Assembly: GCA_947571775.1 (NCBI GenBank)
Contig: CANOZK010000001.1
Coordinates: forward strand, 1-64,000
Length of the DNA stretch: 64,000 bases
Source of the DNA: an uncultured Lachnospiraceae bacterium
GTDB taxonomy: Bacteria; Bacillota; Clostridia; Lachnospirales; Lachnospiraceae
Direction: 5' to 3'
Shown here: in pieces, positions 36,566-45,919 of the stretch
How positions within the stretch are numbered: the first letter of the stretch is position 1
How the letters are laid out: each line of letters starts with the position of its first letter
Translations under genes and position numbers: made by a program
The notes under the pieces: model-generated
What the model saw: the letters and a program-made list of their open reading frames with translations, nothing else
The model's database searches: none
Told to the model about the DNA's origin: nothing

Positions 36566-36592
36566 TTAACTTTTTTGAATTTCTGTCGATAT
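36566..36592 (+). promoter_or_regulatory. SigD (sigma-28)-like promoter of the first chemoreceptor
   Basis: TAAC (36567-36570), a 15-bp spacer, then GTCGATAT (36585-36592). This is close to the flagellar/chemotaxis consensus TAAA-N15-GCCGATAT. It lies about 60 bp upstream of the chemoreceptor ATG at 36654. Confidence 0.55.
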
Positions 36593-36653
36593 AAGCACTG
36601 TAACTACGTAAACCTACTATATTATACAACACGAACAAAGGCAGGTATCAATT

Positions 36654-38624
36654 ATGTTAAAGAAAATGGATCTAAAAAGAAAACTGATTACCGCATTTCT
36701 GGTAGTCACTCTCCTGGGCGCTCTGTGCGGAATTGAGGGAATTATCAGCACCCGGCACTTAAATTCCGTTTATTCGTTCGCCCTGAATCAGTACGGTCTT
36801 CCTCTGGCCGATCTGGGATATGGAGCCGTGGCGTTCACTTCTACCCGGCGCATTATCCACGATATGGTAAGCACAACCAATGCAGAAAAGAAGGCCGAGC
36901 TAGAAACAGAACTGAACGAAAAATTTGCGGATACTGCCAAATATCTAAATAATGTAGAAGCAACTTTGCAGCTTCAAGACAGTAAGGACGCATTTGCAGA
37001 CTGGCAGACCCACCTGAAAGAATATCAGGAAACCGCTGAACGCTATGTAGATCTGGCCAAAAAATCCACCAGCAGCAACACCCAGCAGTTATTGGAACAG
37101 TGCCAGCAGGATGTTGACCCTTATTATGAGCTGGCTTACCACGATTTGTCTATTATCATGGACTCCAAAGCTCAGGCAGCCAGCGCAAACACCCAGAGCT
37201 GCTCAAATTTGGCAAGGAATTCCATTGCTCTGACCATCGGAGTCGCTGTGATTGCCATCCTTTTGTCTTTATTTATCGCTATCCGGGTATCCCGCGCCCT
37301 CTCTATTCCCATTAAGCAGTGCGCAGAACGGCTGGCGCTTTTGTCAAAAGGAGATCTCTCCTCCCCGGTTCCTGTCGTACGGAACCATGATGAGACAGAG
37401 CTTCTGGCAACTTCCACAAAAGAAATTGTGGACTCCTTGCAGGCCATCATTCATGACGAAGACCGGATTCTGCGCAACATGGCAAAAGGAAACTTCGATG
37501 TACATAGCACCTGTCATGAATTATATCTGGGGGATTTTGCACCTTTGCTGGATGCCCTGAGATCTATCTCCCATGGACTGAACGATACGTTAACCCAGAT
37601 CAGTTCCGCTACGGAACAGGTAGATTCCAGCGCCGACCAGGTTTCCGGCGGTTCTCAGGCATTGTCTCAGGGTGCCACCGAACAGGCAAGTTCTGTACAA
37701 GAGCTGGCAGCTACGATTAACGGCATTTCTCAAAATGTCAACAACAACGCAAAAAGCGCAGAAGATGCTAGTACACGTGCAAACCGTATGGGCGCTAAGT
37801 TAACCGAAAGCAATGAGCAGATGACTCAAATGATTCAGGCAATGGATAACATCAGCGAAGCTTCCAACGAGATTGGCAAAATTATCAAAACAATTGAAGA
37901 TATCGCATTCCAGACCAATATCCTGGCCCTAAACGCTGCTGTGGAAGCTGCCAGAGCAGGCACCGCTGGAAAAGGCTTTGCCGTTGTAGCAGACGAAGTG
38001 CGCAGCCTGGCAGGAAAGAGCGCCGAGGCCGCCAACAACACAACTGCTTTGATTGAAAGCGCTATCCAGGCAGTAGAAAATGGTACGAAGATTGCCAGCG
38101 AAACGGCTGCTTCTGTTCAGGAAGCCGTAGCCGATTCCAAGGAAGTGGTACAAATCATTGATGATATCTCCAAGGCGTCCTCCTCGCAGGCAGAATCCAT
38201 TTCCCAGATCACTGTGGGAATCGATCAGATTGCAAGTGTTGTACAGACAAACTCCGCTACTGCTGAACAGAGCGCTGCTACCAGTGAAGAACTTTCTGGA
38301 CAGGCCCGATTGCTGAATAGCCTGCTTTCCAGATTTACGTTCCGTAATGACTCAGAAGACAGCAAAGGAATGCTCGGATCTACACCCACTCCTTCCCACA
38401 GGAGAGAATCCGCTGCCCCGAAACCGGCGAAATCCATTTTTCAGGCATCTGCTCCCACAAGTTTTTCATCAAAAGCAGAGCCCAGCCCAGCGGCAAACCA
38501 GTGGAGCACCTCGGAACCTGCCCAAGAATATGAAGTCGATCCCAATATCGAAGCTACTCTGAGTCCAGACATTCGGAACCAGGTAGGGGAAATCCAGTTC
38601 CAGGACGATTTCTCAAAATATTAA
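36654..38624 (+). CDS. Methyl-accepting chemotaxis protein with 4HB-type sensor
   Basis: A 656-residue transmembrane chemoreceptor. Layout: helix 1 (about 12-32), four-helix-bundle ligand domain (about 33-190), helix 2 (about 192-212), HAMP (about 213-265), a second HAMP-like linker, then the coiled-coil signalling domain. The hairpin tip reads [33 protein letters not shown], shown here only as a landmark around residues 420-450. The tail after about residue 570 is Ser/Pro/Ala-rich and ends [18 protein letters not shown]. It signals to CheA/CheW (not in the window). A SigD-like promoter upstream suggests co-regulation with motility. Confidence 0.93.
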   Translation: MLKKMDLKRKLITAFLVVTLLGALCGIEGIISTRHLNSVYSFALNQYGLPLADLGYGAVAFTSTRRIIHDMVSTTNAEKKAELETELNEKFADTAKYLNNVEATLQLQDSKDAFADWQTHLKEYQETAERYVDLAKKSTSSNTQQLLEQCQQDVDPYYELAYHDLSIIMDSKAQAASANTQSCSNLARNSIALTIGVAVIAILLSLFIAIRVSRALSIPIKQCAERLALLSKGDLSSPVPVVRNHDETELLATSTKEIVDSLQAIIHDEDRILRNMAKGNFDVHSTCHELYLGDFAPLLDALRSISHGLNDTLTQISSATEQVDSSADQVSGGSQALSQGATEQASSVQELAATINGISQNVNNNAKSAEDASTRANRMGAKLTESNEQMTQMIQAMDNISEASNEIGKIIKTIEDIAFQTNILALNAAVEAARAGTAGKGFAVVADEVRSLAGKSAEAANNTTALIESAIQAVENGTKIASETAASVQEAVADSKEVVQIIDDISKASSSQAESISQITVGIDQIASVVQTNSATAEQSAATSEELSGQARLLNSLLSRFTFRNDSEDSKGMLGSTPTPSHRRESAAPKPAKSIFQASAPTSFSSKAEPSPAANQWSTSEPAQEYEVDPNIEATLSPDIRNQVGEIQFQDDFSKY

Positions 38625-38640
38625 TATAGAAGTGCATTCA

Positions 38641-38692
38641 AAAGCCAGGCTTCTCAGCAAGATTATGTTGAGAAGCCTGGCTTTTTTCTTTA
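38641..38692. terminator. Bidirectional terminator between chemoreceptor and transglycosylase
   Basis: AAAGCCAGGCTTCTCA pairs perfectly with TGAGAAGCCTGGCTTT over a 12-nt loop (GCAAGATTATGT). T-run on the plus strand after the stem, A-run before it. It serves the two convergent genes ending at 38624 and 38690. Confidence 0.9.
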
Positions 38693-39457
38693 AATGGTCT
38701 GTGCCTGTACCCGAATCCGCTCAACCGCGTCCGAGAGAAAATTCACTCCGCTTTGTGTATCGCCGCTAGAATCGCCCGTATTTCGCGCCTGGCTGCTGGG
38801 AGTTGTCACAGTAGTCTGCACCGTTTTCCCGGTATTCAAATCCATGCCCATATACTGCTTTACTTTTACTACATAATTCTGCGTTTCCGCGAAAGGCGGA
38901 ATTCCTCCGTAGGCCGCCACATTTCCCGGCCCGGCATTATAGGCCGCCAGCGCCAAATCCACATTTCCGCCGTACATGGACAAGTTCTGCGCCAACAGCT
39001 TGGCCCCTCCCATAATATTCTGACGCACGTCAAACGAATTTGTCACTCCCAGACTTGCAGCCGTGGCGGGCATTAGCTGCATAACACCCTGAGCGCCGGC
39101 CCCGGACTGAGCGTACTGGTTAAAGTTCGACTCCGCCATTCCCACCGCTTTTAGCAGATTGACCGGTACTCCGTATGTATTGGATGCTTCCTGAAAAATG
39201 GCATCCATGCTCTCTGACATCTGGAAATTAACCGAAGACCCGCTGCTGGCGGCGACTGTATTTTTTTGTGCCGCTGCCTCCTGCTTCTTCTCGTATTTGG
39301 CAATGGAATCTGCGAAACAACGGCTGATGGCTTTAGCCAGAAGATTGCCGAAACCGCTGTCTTCTTTTGAAGAACCGCTGGAAGAACTGCTGGAGGCAGC
39401 CTGATTGTTTCTGTAAATCTCACCATTGCTGGCCACACTGTTTATATCGTAACTCAT
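38690..39457 (-). CDS. SLT-domain lytic transglycosylase
   Basis: A 255-residue protein from ATG 39457 (MSYDINSVASNGEIYRNN), site AAAGGTGGGGAAA. A Ser-rich N-terminal half leads to an SLT_1 domain (about 105-215). The catalytic Glu is in LLKAVGMAESNFNQYAQSGA, followed by GVMQLMPATAASLGV and LALAAYNAGPGNVAAYGGIP. The domain cleaves peptidoglycan glycan strands. There is no ordinary signal peptide, so export may be non-classical or use a flagellar or other specialised route; the N-terminal form resembles flagellar-rod-type muramidases. The chemoreceptor neighbour would fit but does not prove it. Confidence 0.85.
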   Translation of the reverse strand: MSYDINSVASNGEIYRNNQAASSSSSSGSSKEDSGFGNLLAKAISRCFADSIAKYEKKQEAAAQKNTVAASSGSSVNFQMSESMDAIFQEASNTYGVPVNLLKAVGMAESNFNQYAQSGAGAQGVMQLMPATAASLGVTNSFDVRQNIMGGAKLLAQNLSMYGGNVDLALAAYNAGPGNVAAYGGIPPFAETQNYVVKVKQYMGMDLNTGKTVQTTVTTPSSQARNTGDSSGDTQSGVNFLSDAVERIRVQAQTI

Positions 39458-39557
39458 TTTCCCCACCTTTCTAGTTTGCATAGTCTCGGTTCCAAGGCTA
39501 CACATTTCTTTCTACAATGATTATACACCGAAACCGCTGTTGATTACAAGAAAGAAT

Positions 39558-40967
39558 CTACCGGGCGCCGGCCGCGCAGATGATCGTCCATATGGTTTTT
39601 CCAATAATCTTGATGTCCTGCCATATCGACCAGTTGTCTATGTATTGCAGATCCAGCTTTACCACCTCGTCAAAATCCGTAATATCGCTGCGACCGCTGA
39701 CCTGCCAAAGACCAGTAATGCCCGGCTTCAGGCTTAACCGCCGCTTCTGCTCGTTGGTATAGTGCAGAAATTCATCCTCCGTGGGGGGCCGTGTACCTAC
39801 CAGACTCATATCCCCCTTCAATACATTGTAAAACTGCGGAAACTCATCAATACTGGCGCGCCGGATAAAAGCCCCCACCTTTGTCACCCGCGGGTCGTTG
39901 GCCATTTTGAACATCTGGCCCTTCATCTCGTTTTGCTCCATCAGTTCTTTCTTGCGTTCCTCGGCGTCCATATACATGGAACGAAATTTGTAGATTTTAA
40001 ACCGCCTGCCGTTTTTCCCAATCCGAATCTGGGAAAAAAAGATCGGCCCTGGAGATTCCAGAAATATCATCGGCCCAATGATGATAGTCAGCACCCCTGT
40101 AATCGCCAACCCTACCAGGCTCCCAATCAGATCCAGCGCCCTTTTCAAAAACAGAGATGTATTGTCAAACAGATTGGTGCTGTATGTCAGCACCGAATGT
40201 TGGCCAAACTCCCGCAGAGCCTTTTCCCTGGTCTTTAATCCAAAGGTCTGGATATTCACATTTACCACAATGCCCATATGCTGGAGCGTCAGAATGACGT
40301 CCTCAATTTCATGCACTGGATAGTTGCTGACGCTGATAAACACCTCGTCCACCGCTCCCTGGCGGATATAATCATACATGCATTCCCGATCCGCCACTAC
40401 CTTTTCCTGAAGCCTGCCGGATACTGCCTCCCGATCGCCGTCCAGCAGCACCATCCCCGCCAGACTATAATCCACAGGCACGGACTGCGTTAGTTCTCCG
40501 TAAACCTGATCCGCCGCATCCCCAGTTGTCAGAATCAAAAATCGTCTGGAAAATTTTTCCACAGAGAAATATTTTCGCAGCAGCTTTTTATACAAGCAGC
40601 GAAAAGCCGTCATCAAACTGATGTTCGCCACAAAAATTCCTCCATAAAATATACGGGAATAATCCCCTGCAATATGCAAGAAATAAAGCACCAGAGCCAA
40701 AGAAACTGCAAGCACACAGTTTATCTGAAAGACTAGGAAAAACTCTTTTGGATAGCTGCGTTCCATCAGATTTTCCAGATATCCCATGCTCAACGCCGTG
40801 CATATATAGATCAAAAGCAGACATACAATACCAACCCGGTAAAGCTGCTCCTCAAAAATCCCTTCTAATGTCCGAAACCGCACGTAATACCCAATCATAT
40901 AGGATAGTACAAGGGCTGTCATATCCAATGCCACCAACCCAGGCGTGCTTTCGTATTTTTTTCCCAT
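39558..40967 (-). CDS. Polyprenyl-phosphate sugar-1-phosphate transferase (WbaP/exopolysaccharide type)
   Basis: A 469-residue membrane enzyme from ATG 40967 (MGKKYESTPGLVALD), site GAGAGGTACAA. Four N-terminal helices (about 10-115) lead to a CoA-binding-like domain (about 135-240) and a membrane-anchored helix (about 270-300). The C-terminal bacterial sugar transferase domain has KIYKFRSMYMDAEERK, RRASIDEFPQFYNVLKGDMSLVGTRP and LKPGITGLWQVSGRS, the last two given only as landmarks. It loads the first sugar phosphate onto undecaprenyl phosphate for exopolysaccharide or glycan synthesis. No full polysaccharide cluster is adjacent. Confidence 0.93.
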   Translation of the reverse strand: MGKKYESTPGLVALDMTALVLSYMIGYYVRFRTLEGIFEEQLYRVGIVCLLLIYICTALSMGYLENLMERSYPKEFFLVFQINCVLAVSLALVLYFLHIAGDYSRIFYGGIFVANISLMTAFRCLYKKLLRKYFSVEKFSRRFLILTTGDAADQVYGELTQSVPVDYSLAGMVLLDGDREAVSGRLQEKVVADRECMYDYIRQGAVDEVFISVSNYPVHEIEDVILTLQHMGIVVNVNIQTFGLKTREKALREFGQHSVLTYSTNLFDNTSLFLKRALDLIGSLVGLAITGVLTIIIGPMIFLESPGPIFFSQIRIGKNGRRFKIYKFRSMYMDAEERKKELMEQNEMKGQMFKMANDPRVTKVGAFIRRASIDEFPQFYNVLKGDMSLVGTRPPTEDEFLHYTNEQKRRLSLKPGITGLWQVSGRSDITDFDEVVKLDLQYIDNWSIWQDIKIIGKTIWTIICAAGAR

Positions 40968-41049
40968 TTGTACCTCTCTCTTTCTTGACAATCCCCTTCA
41001 AATCCCCCAAAATAGAAGTTAGCAATTTTTCAAAAAGGAGAAAACATCC

Positions 41050-42048
41050 ATGATCACCATCAGCGTATGTATGATTGTAAAAAATGAAGAAAAACACCTG
41101 GCACGGTGCTTAGACTCTCTACGGGACTTGTGGGATGAACTGATTATCGTGGATACCGGCTCCACCGACAACACCAGGAAAATCGCCGCAGAATATACCA
41201 GTCATGTTTACGATTACCAATGGAGGGACGACTTCGCACATGCCCGCAACTATGCTTTTTCCCTGGCACAGTGCGATTATATCTATGCCCCGGATGCAGA
41301 CGAAGTGCTGGATACCCAAAACCTCCGGAAATTCTCCCAGTTAAAACAAACTCTCCCGCCCGAAATTGAAATTGTCCAAATGATTTATGTCAATCGGCAC
41401 AATTATAAGACCACAGAGAACTTTGAAAAAGACTACCGCCCCAAACTGTTCAAACGTCTGCGTACATTCCAGTGGATCGACCCCGTACACGAGACGATAC
41501 GTCTGCAACCTGTGGTTTACGACAGTGAAATTGAAATCTTTCATATGCCAGACAGCAGCCACGCCAGCCGGGATCTGCAGATTTTCAAAAAGACGGCTCA
41601 AAGAGGCGTCCGTCTGTCTTCACGGCTGCACAACATGTACGCCCGCGAGCTGTTCATCGCCGGAACTTCCCAGGATTTTCAGGATGCAGAGAGCTTTTTT
41701 ACCCATTCTCTCAAAGACCCTGCACGCAGCGACGACGAACACTTAGAAGCCTTATGTGTGCTGGCGCGCGCCGCCCGGATAAAAAAAGACTACCCGGAAT
41801 TTCTCAGCCTGTGCCTAAACGGCGTTGCCGCCTGCCCCTGTGCCGAGCTGTGCCTGGAAGCCGGAGACTACTACATGGAAATCCAGGACTCCCAAAACGC
41901 CCAGGACTGGTACGAAAACGCCCGCAACACCCCGGCCATTCTTGATATCCGCAGCCAGGAAGTTTTTCCGCTGGAAAGACTTAAGGCTCTAAAGAAACAT
42001 TTTGCGCAAGGATCCTCTGAAACCGTTCCAGATCCGCCTGTGTCGTAA
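41050..42048 (+). CDS. Family 2 glycosyltransferase with TPR-like tail
   Basis: A 332-residue protein. The GT-A domain (about 1-190) starts ITISVCMIVKNEEKHLARCL, has VDTGSTDNT, and uses APDADEV as the metal-binding DxD; the C-terminal half is helical and TPR-like. It is a clear paralogue of the 59859-60935 protein, which sits among collagen-like spore proteins. Such SunT/TPR-type transferases often glycosylate proteins. RBS AAAAAGGAGAAAACATCC. The 3' end overlaps the convergent cytidylyltransferase by 68 bases. Confidence 0.88.
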   Translation: MITISVCMIVKNEEKHLARCLDSLRDLWDELIIVDTGSTDNTRKIAAEYTSHVYDYQWRDDFAHARNYAFSLAQCDYIYAPDADEVLDTQNLRKFSQLKQTLPPEIEIVQMIYVNRHNYKTTENFEKDYRPKLFKRLRTFQWIDPVHETIRLQPVVYDSEIEIFHMPDSSHASRDLQIFKKTAQRGVRLSSRLHNMYARELFIAGTSQDFQDAESFFTHSLKDPARSDDEHLEALCVLARAARIKKDYPEFLSLCLNGVAACPCAELCLEAGDYYMEIQDSQNAQDWYENARNTPAILDIRSQEVFPLERLKALKKHFAQGSSETVPDPPVS

Positions 42049-42691
42049 TTTTAAAATTGCCCTCATCGCCGGGAAACATGGCAATATCCATTCCCGCCAG
42101 GATAGCCGGTTCCGTGGAACCGTTGATTTCCAGGATTTTATCTGGCAAAAGGCGTCTGTTCGCCTCATAATAGGCCCCCAGCCGGAACACTTCCGGCGCC
42201 TGTCCTGCAAAAATTTGACTTCTATTCAGCAGTGCCGAGATGGTGTTTCCGTCTTCGCTTAGATATACCGTATCCTTCATCGGCAACACTGGAATCGCCC
42301 CGTCATGTCCGACTGCCGCTTTCAGACAATCAAAAAGCTGCCGCTCCGATAACAGCGGACGGGCGGCATCGTGTATCAATACATAATCTGAGACGTCGGC
42401 ATACTCCCGAATATCTTCCAGTCCGTGCAGAATCGAAAGCTGCCGATTTCTGCCGGGTTTGGAAAACCCTCGAAACTTTTTTCCCAAATCCTCCCTGCGC
42501 AGCCATTCCCCGATTCGCCCCTGCCAGGACGGATCGGCCACAATCTGAAGTCCGTCAATCCCGCTGTGGCTAGACAGTCTTCGGATACAATAAGAGATAA
42601 TCGGTTTGCCTCCTGCCTCGATATACTGCTTTGGGATGTCCGAAGCTAGCCTTGTGCCAACACCCCCGGATAAAAGCAAAGCGATCTGCAT
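41981..42691 (-). CDS. IspD/TarI-family cytidylyltransferase
   Basis: A 236-residue nucleotidyltransferase. The nucleotide loop is LLLSGGVGTRLASDIPKQYI; other motifs are NRQLSILHGLED, VLIHDAARPLLSE, QAPEVFRLGAY and GDEGNFKITTQADLERF. It transfers CMP to methylerythritol phosphate (IspD) or ribitol phosphate (TarI); the sequence does not separate the two with certainty. It is followed downstream by nothing on the same strand, and 16 bp upstream sits an Rpe-like gene, so a CDP-polyol pathway is as likely as isoprenoid synthesis. Confidence 0.85.
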   Translation of the reverse strand: MQIALLLSGGVGTRLASDIPKQYIEAGGKPIISYCIRRLSSHSGIDGLQIVADPSWQGRIGEWLRREDLGKKFRGFSKPGRNRQLSILHGLEDIREYADVSDYVLIHDAARPLLSERQLFDCLKAAVGHDGAIPVLPMKDTVYLSEDGNTISALLNRSQIFAGQAPEVFRLGAYYEANRRLLPDKILEINGSTEPAILAGMDIAMFPGDEGNFKITTQADLERFQRILAQNVSLEP

Positions 42692-42706
42692 ACCATCCTC
42701 CCGTTA

Positions 42707-43369
42707 TCAAAACCGCAGCCTGCGGATGTTTTTCAAAGTATCCCCGTAGGGCTTCTCCTTGCCGAACAAAAGTGTCGTCCCAAGGACAAACCCTTTTACC
42801 CCTTTCGGCGCATATTCCAGAATCTTATCTGCACTGCACGCCCCATCCCAATAAATCTCAAAGCCCATGTCTTCTTTCATGGAGAGCAGCTTTGTAATCT
42901 TCTTGCCCACATAGGGCAAGTACATTTGTCCCGCATTGCCCGGATTCACCGACATGACCAGCACCTTTTTCACAATGCGCAGCATCTCCATCACCGTTTC
43001 CACGGAAGTTCCCGGATTGATTGCAATGCCTGGTATCATCCCTGCGTCAATGATGCTCTGCAAGGTCGTGGACGGGTGGTATTCTGCCTCTGGATGAATG
43101 TAAACCGTATCGCCTGGTCTTAGATTTCTCAAAAACAAGCCGATATGATTGTTTGGGTGCTCAATCATCAGATGAACGTCCAAAGGTTTTGACGCAGCAC
43201 TTGCTATGTAGCGCATATCATTCAAAGACATGGCAAAATTCGGCACATATCTTCCATCCATAATATCAATGTGGTAAGAATCAATGCCGCCTTCCTCTAA
43301 ATCCCGGACTTCCTTTTCCAAGTTTCCATAATCTGCACACATCATAGATGCCATTAATTCAAACTGCAT
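42707..43369 (-). CDS. Ribulose-phosphate 3-epimerase family protein
   Basis: A 220-residue TIM barrel from ATG 43369 (MQFELMASMMCADYGNLE), site AAGGAGAGAGAAGGGGCAGGA. Motifs: YHIDIMDGRYVPNFAMS (metal His and catalytic Asp), LDVHLMIEHPNNHI (second His), VNPGNAGQ, and YWDGACS in place of the usual VDGGI, with the catalytic Asp kept. Known reaction of the family: epimerise ribulose-5-P or allulose-6-P. Pairing with a CDP-forming enzyme 16 bp downstream suggests a dedicated biosynthetic role rather than the housekeeping pentose-phosphate copy. Confidence 0.85.
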   Translation of the reverse strand: MQFELMASMMCADYGNLEKEVRDLEEGGIDSYHIDIMDGRYVPNFAMSLNDMRYIASAASKPLDVHLMIEHPNNHIGLFLRNLRPGDTVYIHPEAEYHPSTTLQSIIDAGMIPGIAINPGTSVETVMEMLRIVKKVLVMSVNPGNAGQMYLPYVGKKITKLLSMKEDMGFEIYWDGACSADKILEYAPKGVKGFVLGTTLLFGKEKPYGDTLKNIRRLRF

Positions 43370-43515
43370 TCCTGCCCCTTCTCTCTCCTTTTTCGCTTTT
43401 CTGAGATTATTATAACATGATTTTTCCGGGCCTTCAATGTAATTCATTTGTAATTCAATTCTAATTATTCCCGGATTTGCATAAAGTGTAAAAACAGTTG
43501 ATTTAGGGGATTTTC

Positions 43516-43782
43516 TTGAAAGATTATATTGAAGAACGTGCGGTAAAAATCGCTCATTATATTATTGATTCTAAGGCAACGGTAAGACAAACCGCAAAGA
43601 AATTCGGAATAAGCAAGAGTACGGTACATAAGGACATGGTCGATCGTCTGGTGCAAATCAATCCAGAATTGGCCGGGGAGGTCCGCCGAGTTTTAGATGT
43701 GAATAAACAAGAGCGGCACATCCGCGGGGGCCTCGCCACAAAAGAAAAATACCTCCACCAATCCCATAAAACATATTTCTGA
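43516..43782 (+). CDS. spoIIID: Sporulation transcription factor SpoIIID
   Basis: An 88-residue helix-turn-helix regulator starting with TTG at 43516, after AGGGGATTTTC. It reads MKDYIEERAVKIAHYIIDSK, with the HTH TVRQTAKKFGISKSTVHKDM and the family segment HIRGGLATKEKY. In endospore formers it is made in the mother cell under SigE, and it switches the programme toward SigK. This supports late mother-cell expression of the collagen-like genes at the right end. A perfect terminator follows. Confidence 0.96.
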   Translation: MKDYIEERAVKIAHYIIDSKATVRQTAKKFGISKSTVHKDMVDRLVQINPELAGEVRRVLDVNKQERHIRGGLATKEKYLHQSHKTYF

Positions 43783-43808
43783 AATTTTCTAATTTGTCAA
43801 TTCAGATT

Positions 43809-43842
43809 GCCTCCTATTTTCAAATAGGAGGCTTGTCTTTAT
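43809..43842 (+). terminator. Terminator after spoIIID
   Basis: A perfect 11-bp stem GCCTCCTATTT / AAATAGGAGGC with a two-base loop region, then TTGTCTTTATT on the plus strand. Confidence 0.85.
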
Positions 43843-45827
43843 TGCTTCGCTTCTTCCAGGTTCTTTTTCAGTTCTACCATTTTGTCGCGTAGCTCCGCCG
43901 CCATTTCAAAGTTCAGCTCTGCCGCCGCCGCTTTCATCTGTTTCTCTACCTTCGCAATCAGTTTTTCCAGCTCTTTTTGACTCATGGATTCTGGAGCCTT
44001 TAACATGGTGTCTTCCATCTCCGCCACAGATTTGGATATGCTGATCCGATCGCGGACAGCTTTCTGAATGGTTTTCGGCGTAATGCCATGTTCTTTGTTA
44101 TAGGCTTCCTGTACGGCTCTGCGCCTCTGCGTCTCGTCGATGGCAATGCGCATAGAATCGGTGATCGTATCCGCATACATAATCACATGGCCTTCCGAAT
44201 TGCGGGCGGCCCGTCCGATTGTCTGGATCAGGGACGTCTCGGAGCGCAGGAATCCCTCTTTGTCCGCATCTAAGATGGCGACCATGGAAATTTCCGGTAT
44301 ATCCAGGCCCTCCCGGAGCAGGTTGATGCCGACCAACACGTCAAATACATCCAGCCGCATATCCCGTATGATCTCTGTCCGCTCCAGTGTATCAATATCT
44401 GAATGGAGATATTTTACCCGGACCCCCACATCTTTCATATAATCGGTTAAATCCTCCGCCATCCGTTTTGTTAAGGTAGTAATCAAGATTTTGTTGCCCT
44501 TCTCCGTCTCCTTGTTCACCTCTCCGATCAAATCGTCTATCTGCCCCTCCACTGGACGAACCTCTACTTGGGGATCCAAAAGACCCGTAGGCCGAATAAT
44601 CTGTTCCGCCCGAAGCATCTCGTGCCCTTCTTCGTACTCTCCCGGTGTGGCAGAGACAAACAGCACCTGATCGATTTTTCCCTCAAATTCCTCGAAATTC
44701 AAAGGGCGGTTATCCTTGGCGGACGGAAGGCGGAAACCATAGTCAACCAGCGTCTGCTTCCGGGACTGATCTCCCGCATACATGCCGCGCACCTGAGGAA
44801 GCGTCTTATGGGATTCGTCAATAATCAGCAAAAACTCATCACCAAAATAATCCATCAGGGTATACGGCGGCTGTCCTGGTGCAAGGCCCGATAAATGCCT
44901 GGAATAATTTTCGATACCAGAGCAAAAACCAGTCTCTTTCATCATCTCCACGTCGAAATTCGTCCGCTCTGCAATCCTCTGCGCCTCAATCAGCTTGTCT
45001 TCACTTTTAAAATAATCCACCTGCGCCTTTAATTCCACTTCAATATTGTCCGCCGCCTTTATAATCTGCTCCATCGGCACCACATAATGCGAAGCAGGGA
45101 AAATGGCAATGTGATTCAGGCTCTTTTTCTGTTCGCCGGTCAGGATATCCACTTCTGTAATTCGCTCGATCTCATCTCCAAAAAATTCCACCCTAACCGC
45201 AGATTCCGAATAATCCGCCGGAAAAATCTCCACCACATCGCCCCGCACCCGGAACGTCCCCCGGTGAAAATCCATCTCGTTTCGGTCATACTGAATATCA
45301 ATCAACTGACGCACCACATCGTCCCGATCCACTTCCATTCCCGGCCGAAGGGAAATCATCATATTCTGGTAATCTTTTGGACTTCCAATGCCATAAATAC
45401 AAGAAACGCTGGATATAATGATCACATCCCTGCGCTCACTAAGCGCCGCTGTGGCAGAAAGACGCAGTTTTTCAATCTCATCGTTGATTGCAGAATCTTT
45501 TGCGATATACGTATCGCTGGAAGGGACATATGCCTCTGGCTGGTAATAATCATAATAGGAGACAAAATATTCGACTGCGTTATTTGGGAAAAACTCTTTG
45601 AATTCGCCATATAATTGGGCTGCTAATGTTTTATTATGCGCTATGACAAGCGTTGGTTTATTTAATTGTTGGATGACATTTGCCATTGTAAAGGTTTTGC
45701 CCGAACCCGTCACGCCAAGAAGAGTCTGACACTGGTTTCCTTCCTGAAAACCTTTCACCAATGTCTCAATGGCCTGCGGCTGATCCCCAGTGGGGGCGTA
45801 CTGTGATACCAATTCAAAACGATCCAT
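43839..45827 (-). CDS. uvrB: Excinuclease ABC subunit B
   Basis: A 662-residue UvrB from ATG 45827 ([17 protein letters not shown]) behind AAAAGGAGAGATTT. Walker A is [15 protein letters not shown]; the beta-hairpin is [25 protein letters not shown]; helicase motifs include [19 protein letters not shown] and QTIGRAARN. The C-terminal UVR motif ([20 protein letters not shown]) contacts UvrC. It verifies DNA damage in nucleotide excision repair. uvrA and uvrC are not in the window. Confidence 0.97.
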   Translation of the reverse strand: MDRFELVSQYAPTGDQPQAIETLVKGFQEGNQCQTLLGVTGSGKTFTMANVIQQLNKPTLVIAHNKTLAAQLYGEFKEFFPNNAVEYFVSYYDYYQPEAYVPSSDTYIAKDSAINDEIEKLRLSATAALSERRDVIIISSVSCIYGIGSPKDYQNMMISLRPGMEVDRDDVVRQLIDIQYDRNEMDFHRGTFRVRGDVVEIFPADYSESAVRVEFFGDEIERITEVDILTGEQKKSLNHIAIFPASHYVVPMEQIIKAADNIEVELKAQVDYFKSEDKLIEAQRIAERTNFDVEMMKETGFCSGIENYSRHLSGLAPGQPPYTLMDYFGDEFLLIIDESHKTLPQVRGMYAGDQSRKQTLVDYGFRLPSAKDNRPLNFEEFEGKIDQVLFVSATPGEYEEGHEMLRAEQIIRPTGLLDPQVEVRPVEGQIDDLIGEVNKETEKGNKILITTLTKRMAEDLTDYMKDVGVRVKYLHSDIDTLERTEIIRDMRLDVFDVLVGINLLREGLDIPEISMVAILDADKEGFLRSETSLIQTIGRAARNSEGHVIMYADTITDSMRIAIDETQRRRAVQEAYNKEHGITPKTIQKAVRDRISISKSVAEMEDTMLKAPESMSQKELEKLIAKVEKQMKAAAAELNFEMAAELRDKMVELKKNLEEAKQ

Positions 45828-45919
45828 AAATCTCTCCTTTTTAAAAGACCAGAAAAACAACGTTTTCTGGTCTCTGGTCTGTTTTCTCGTCTTATGTATG
45901 ATAAAAGAATTTTGTCAGC

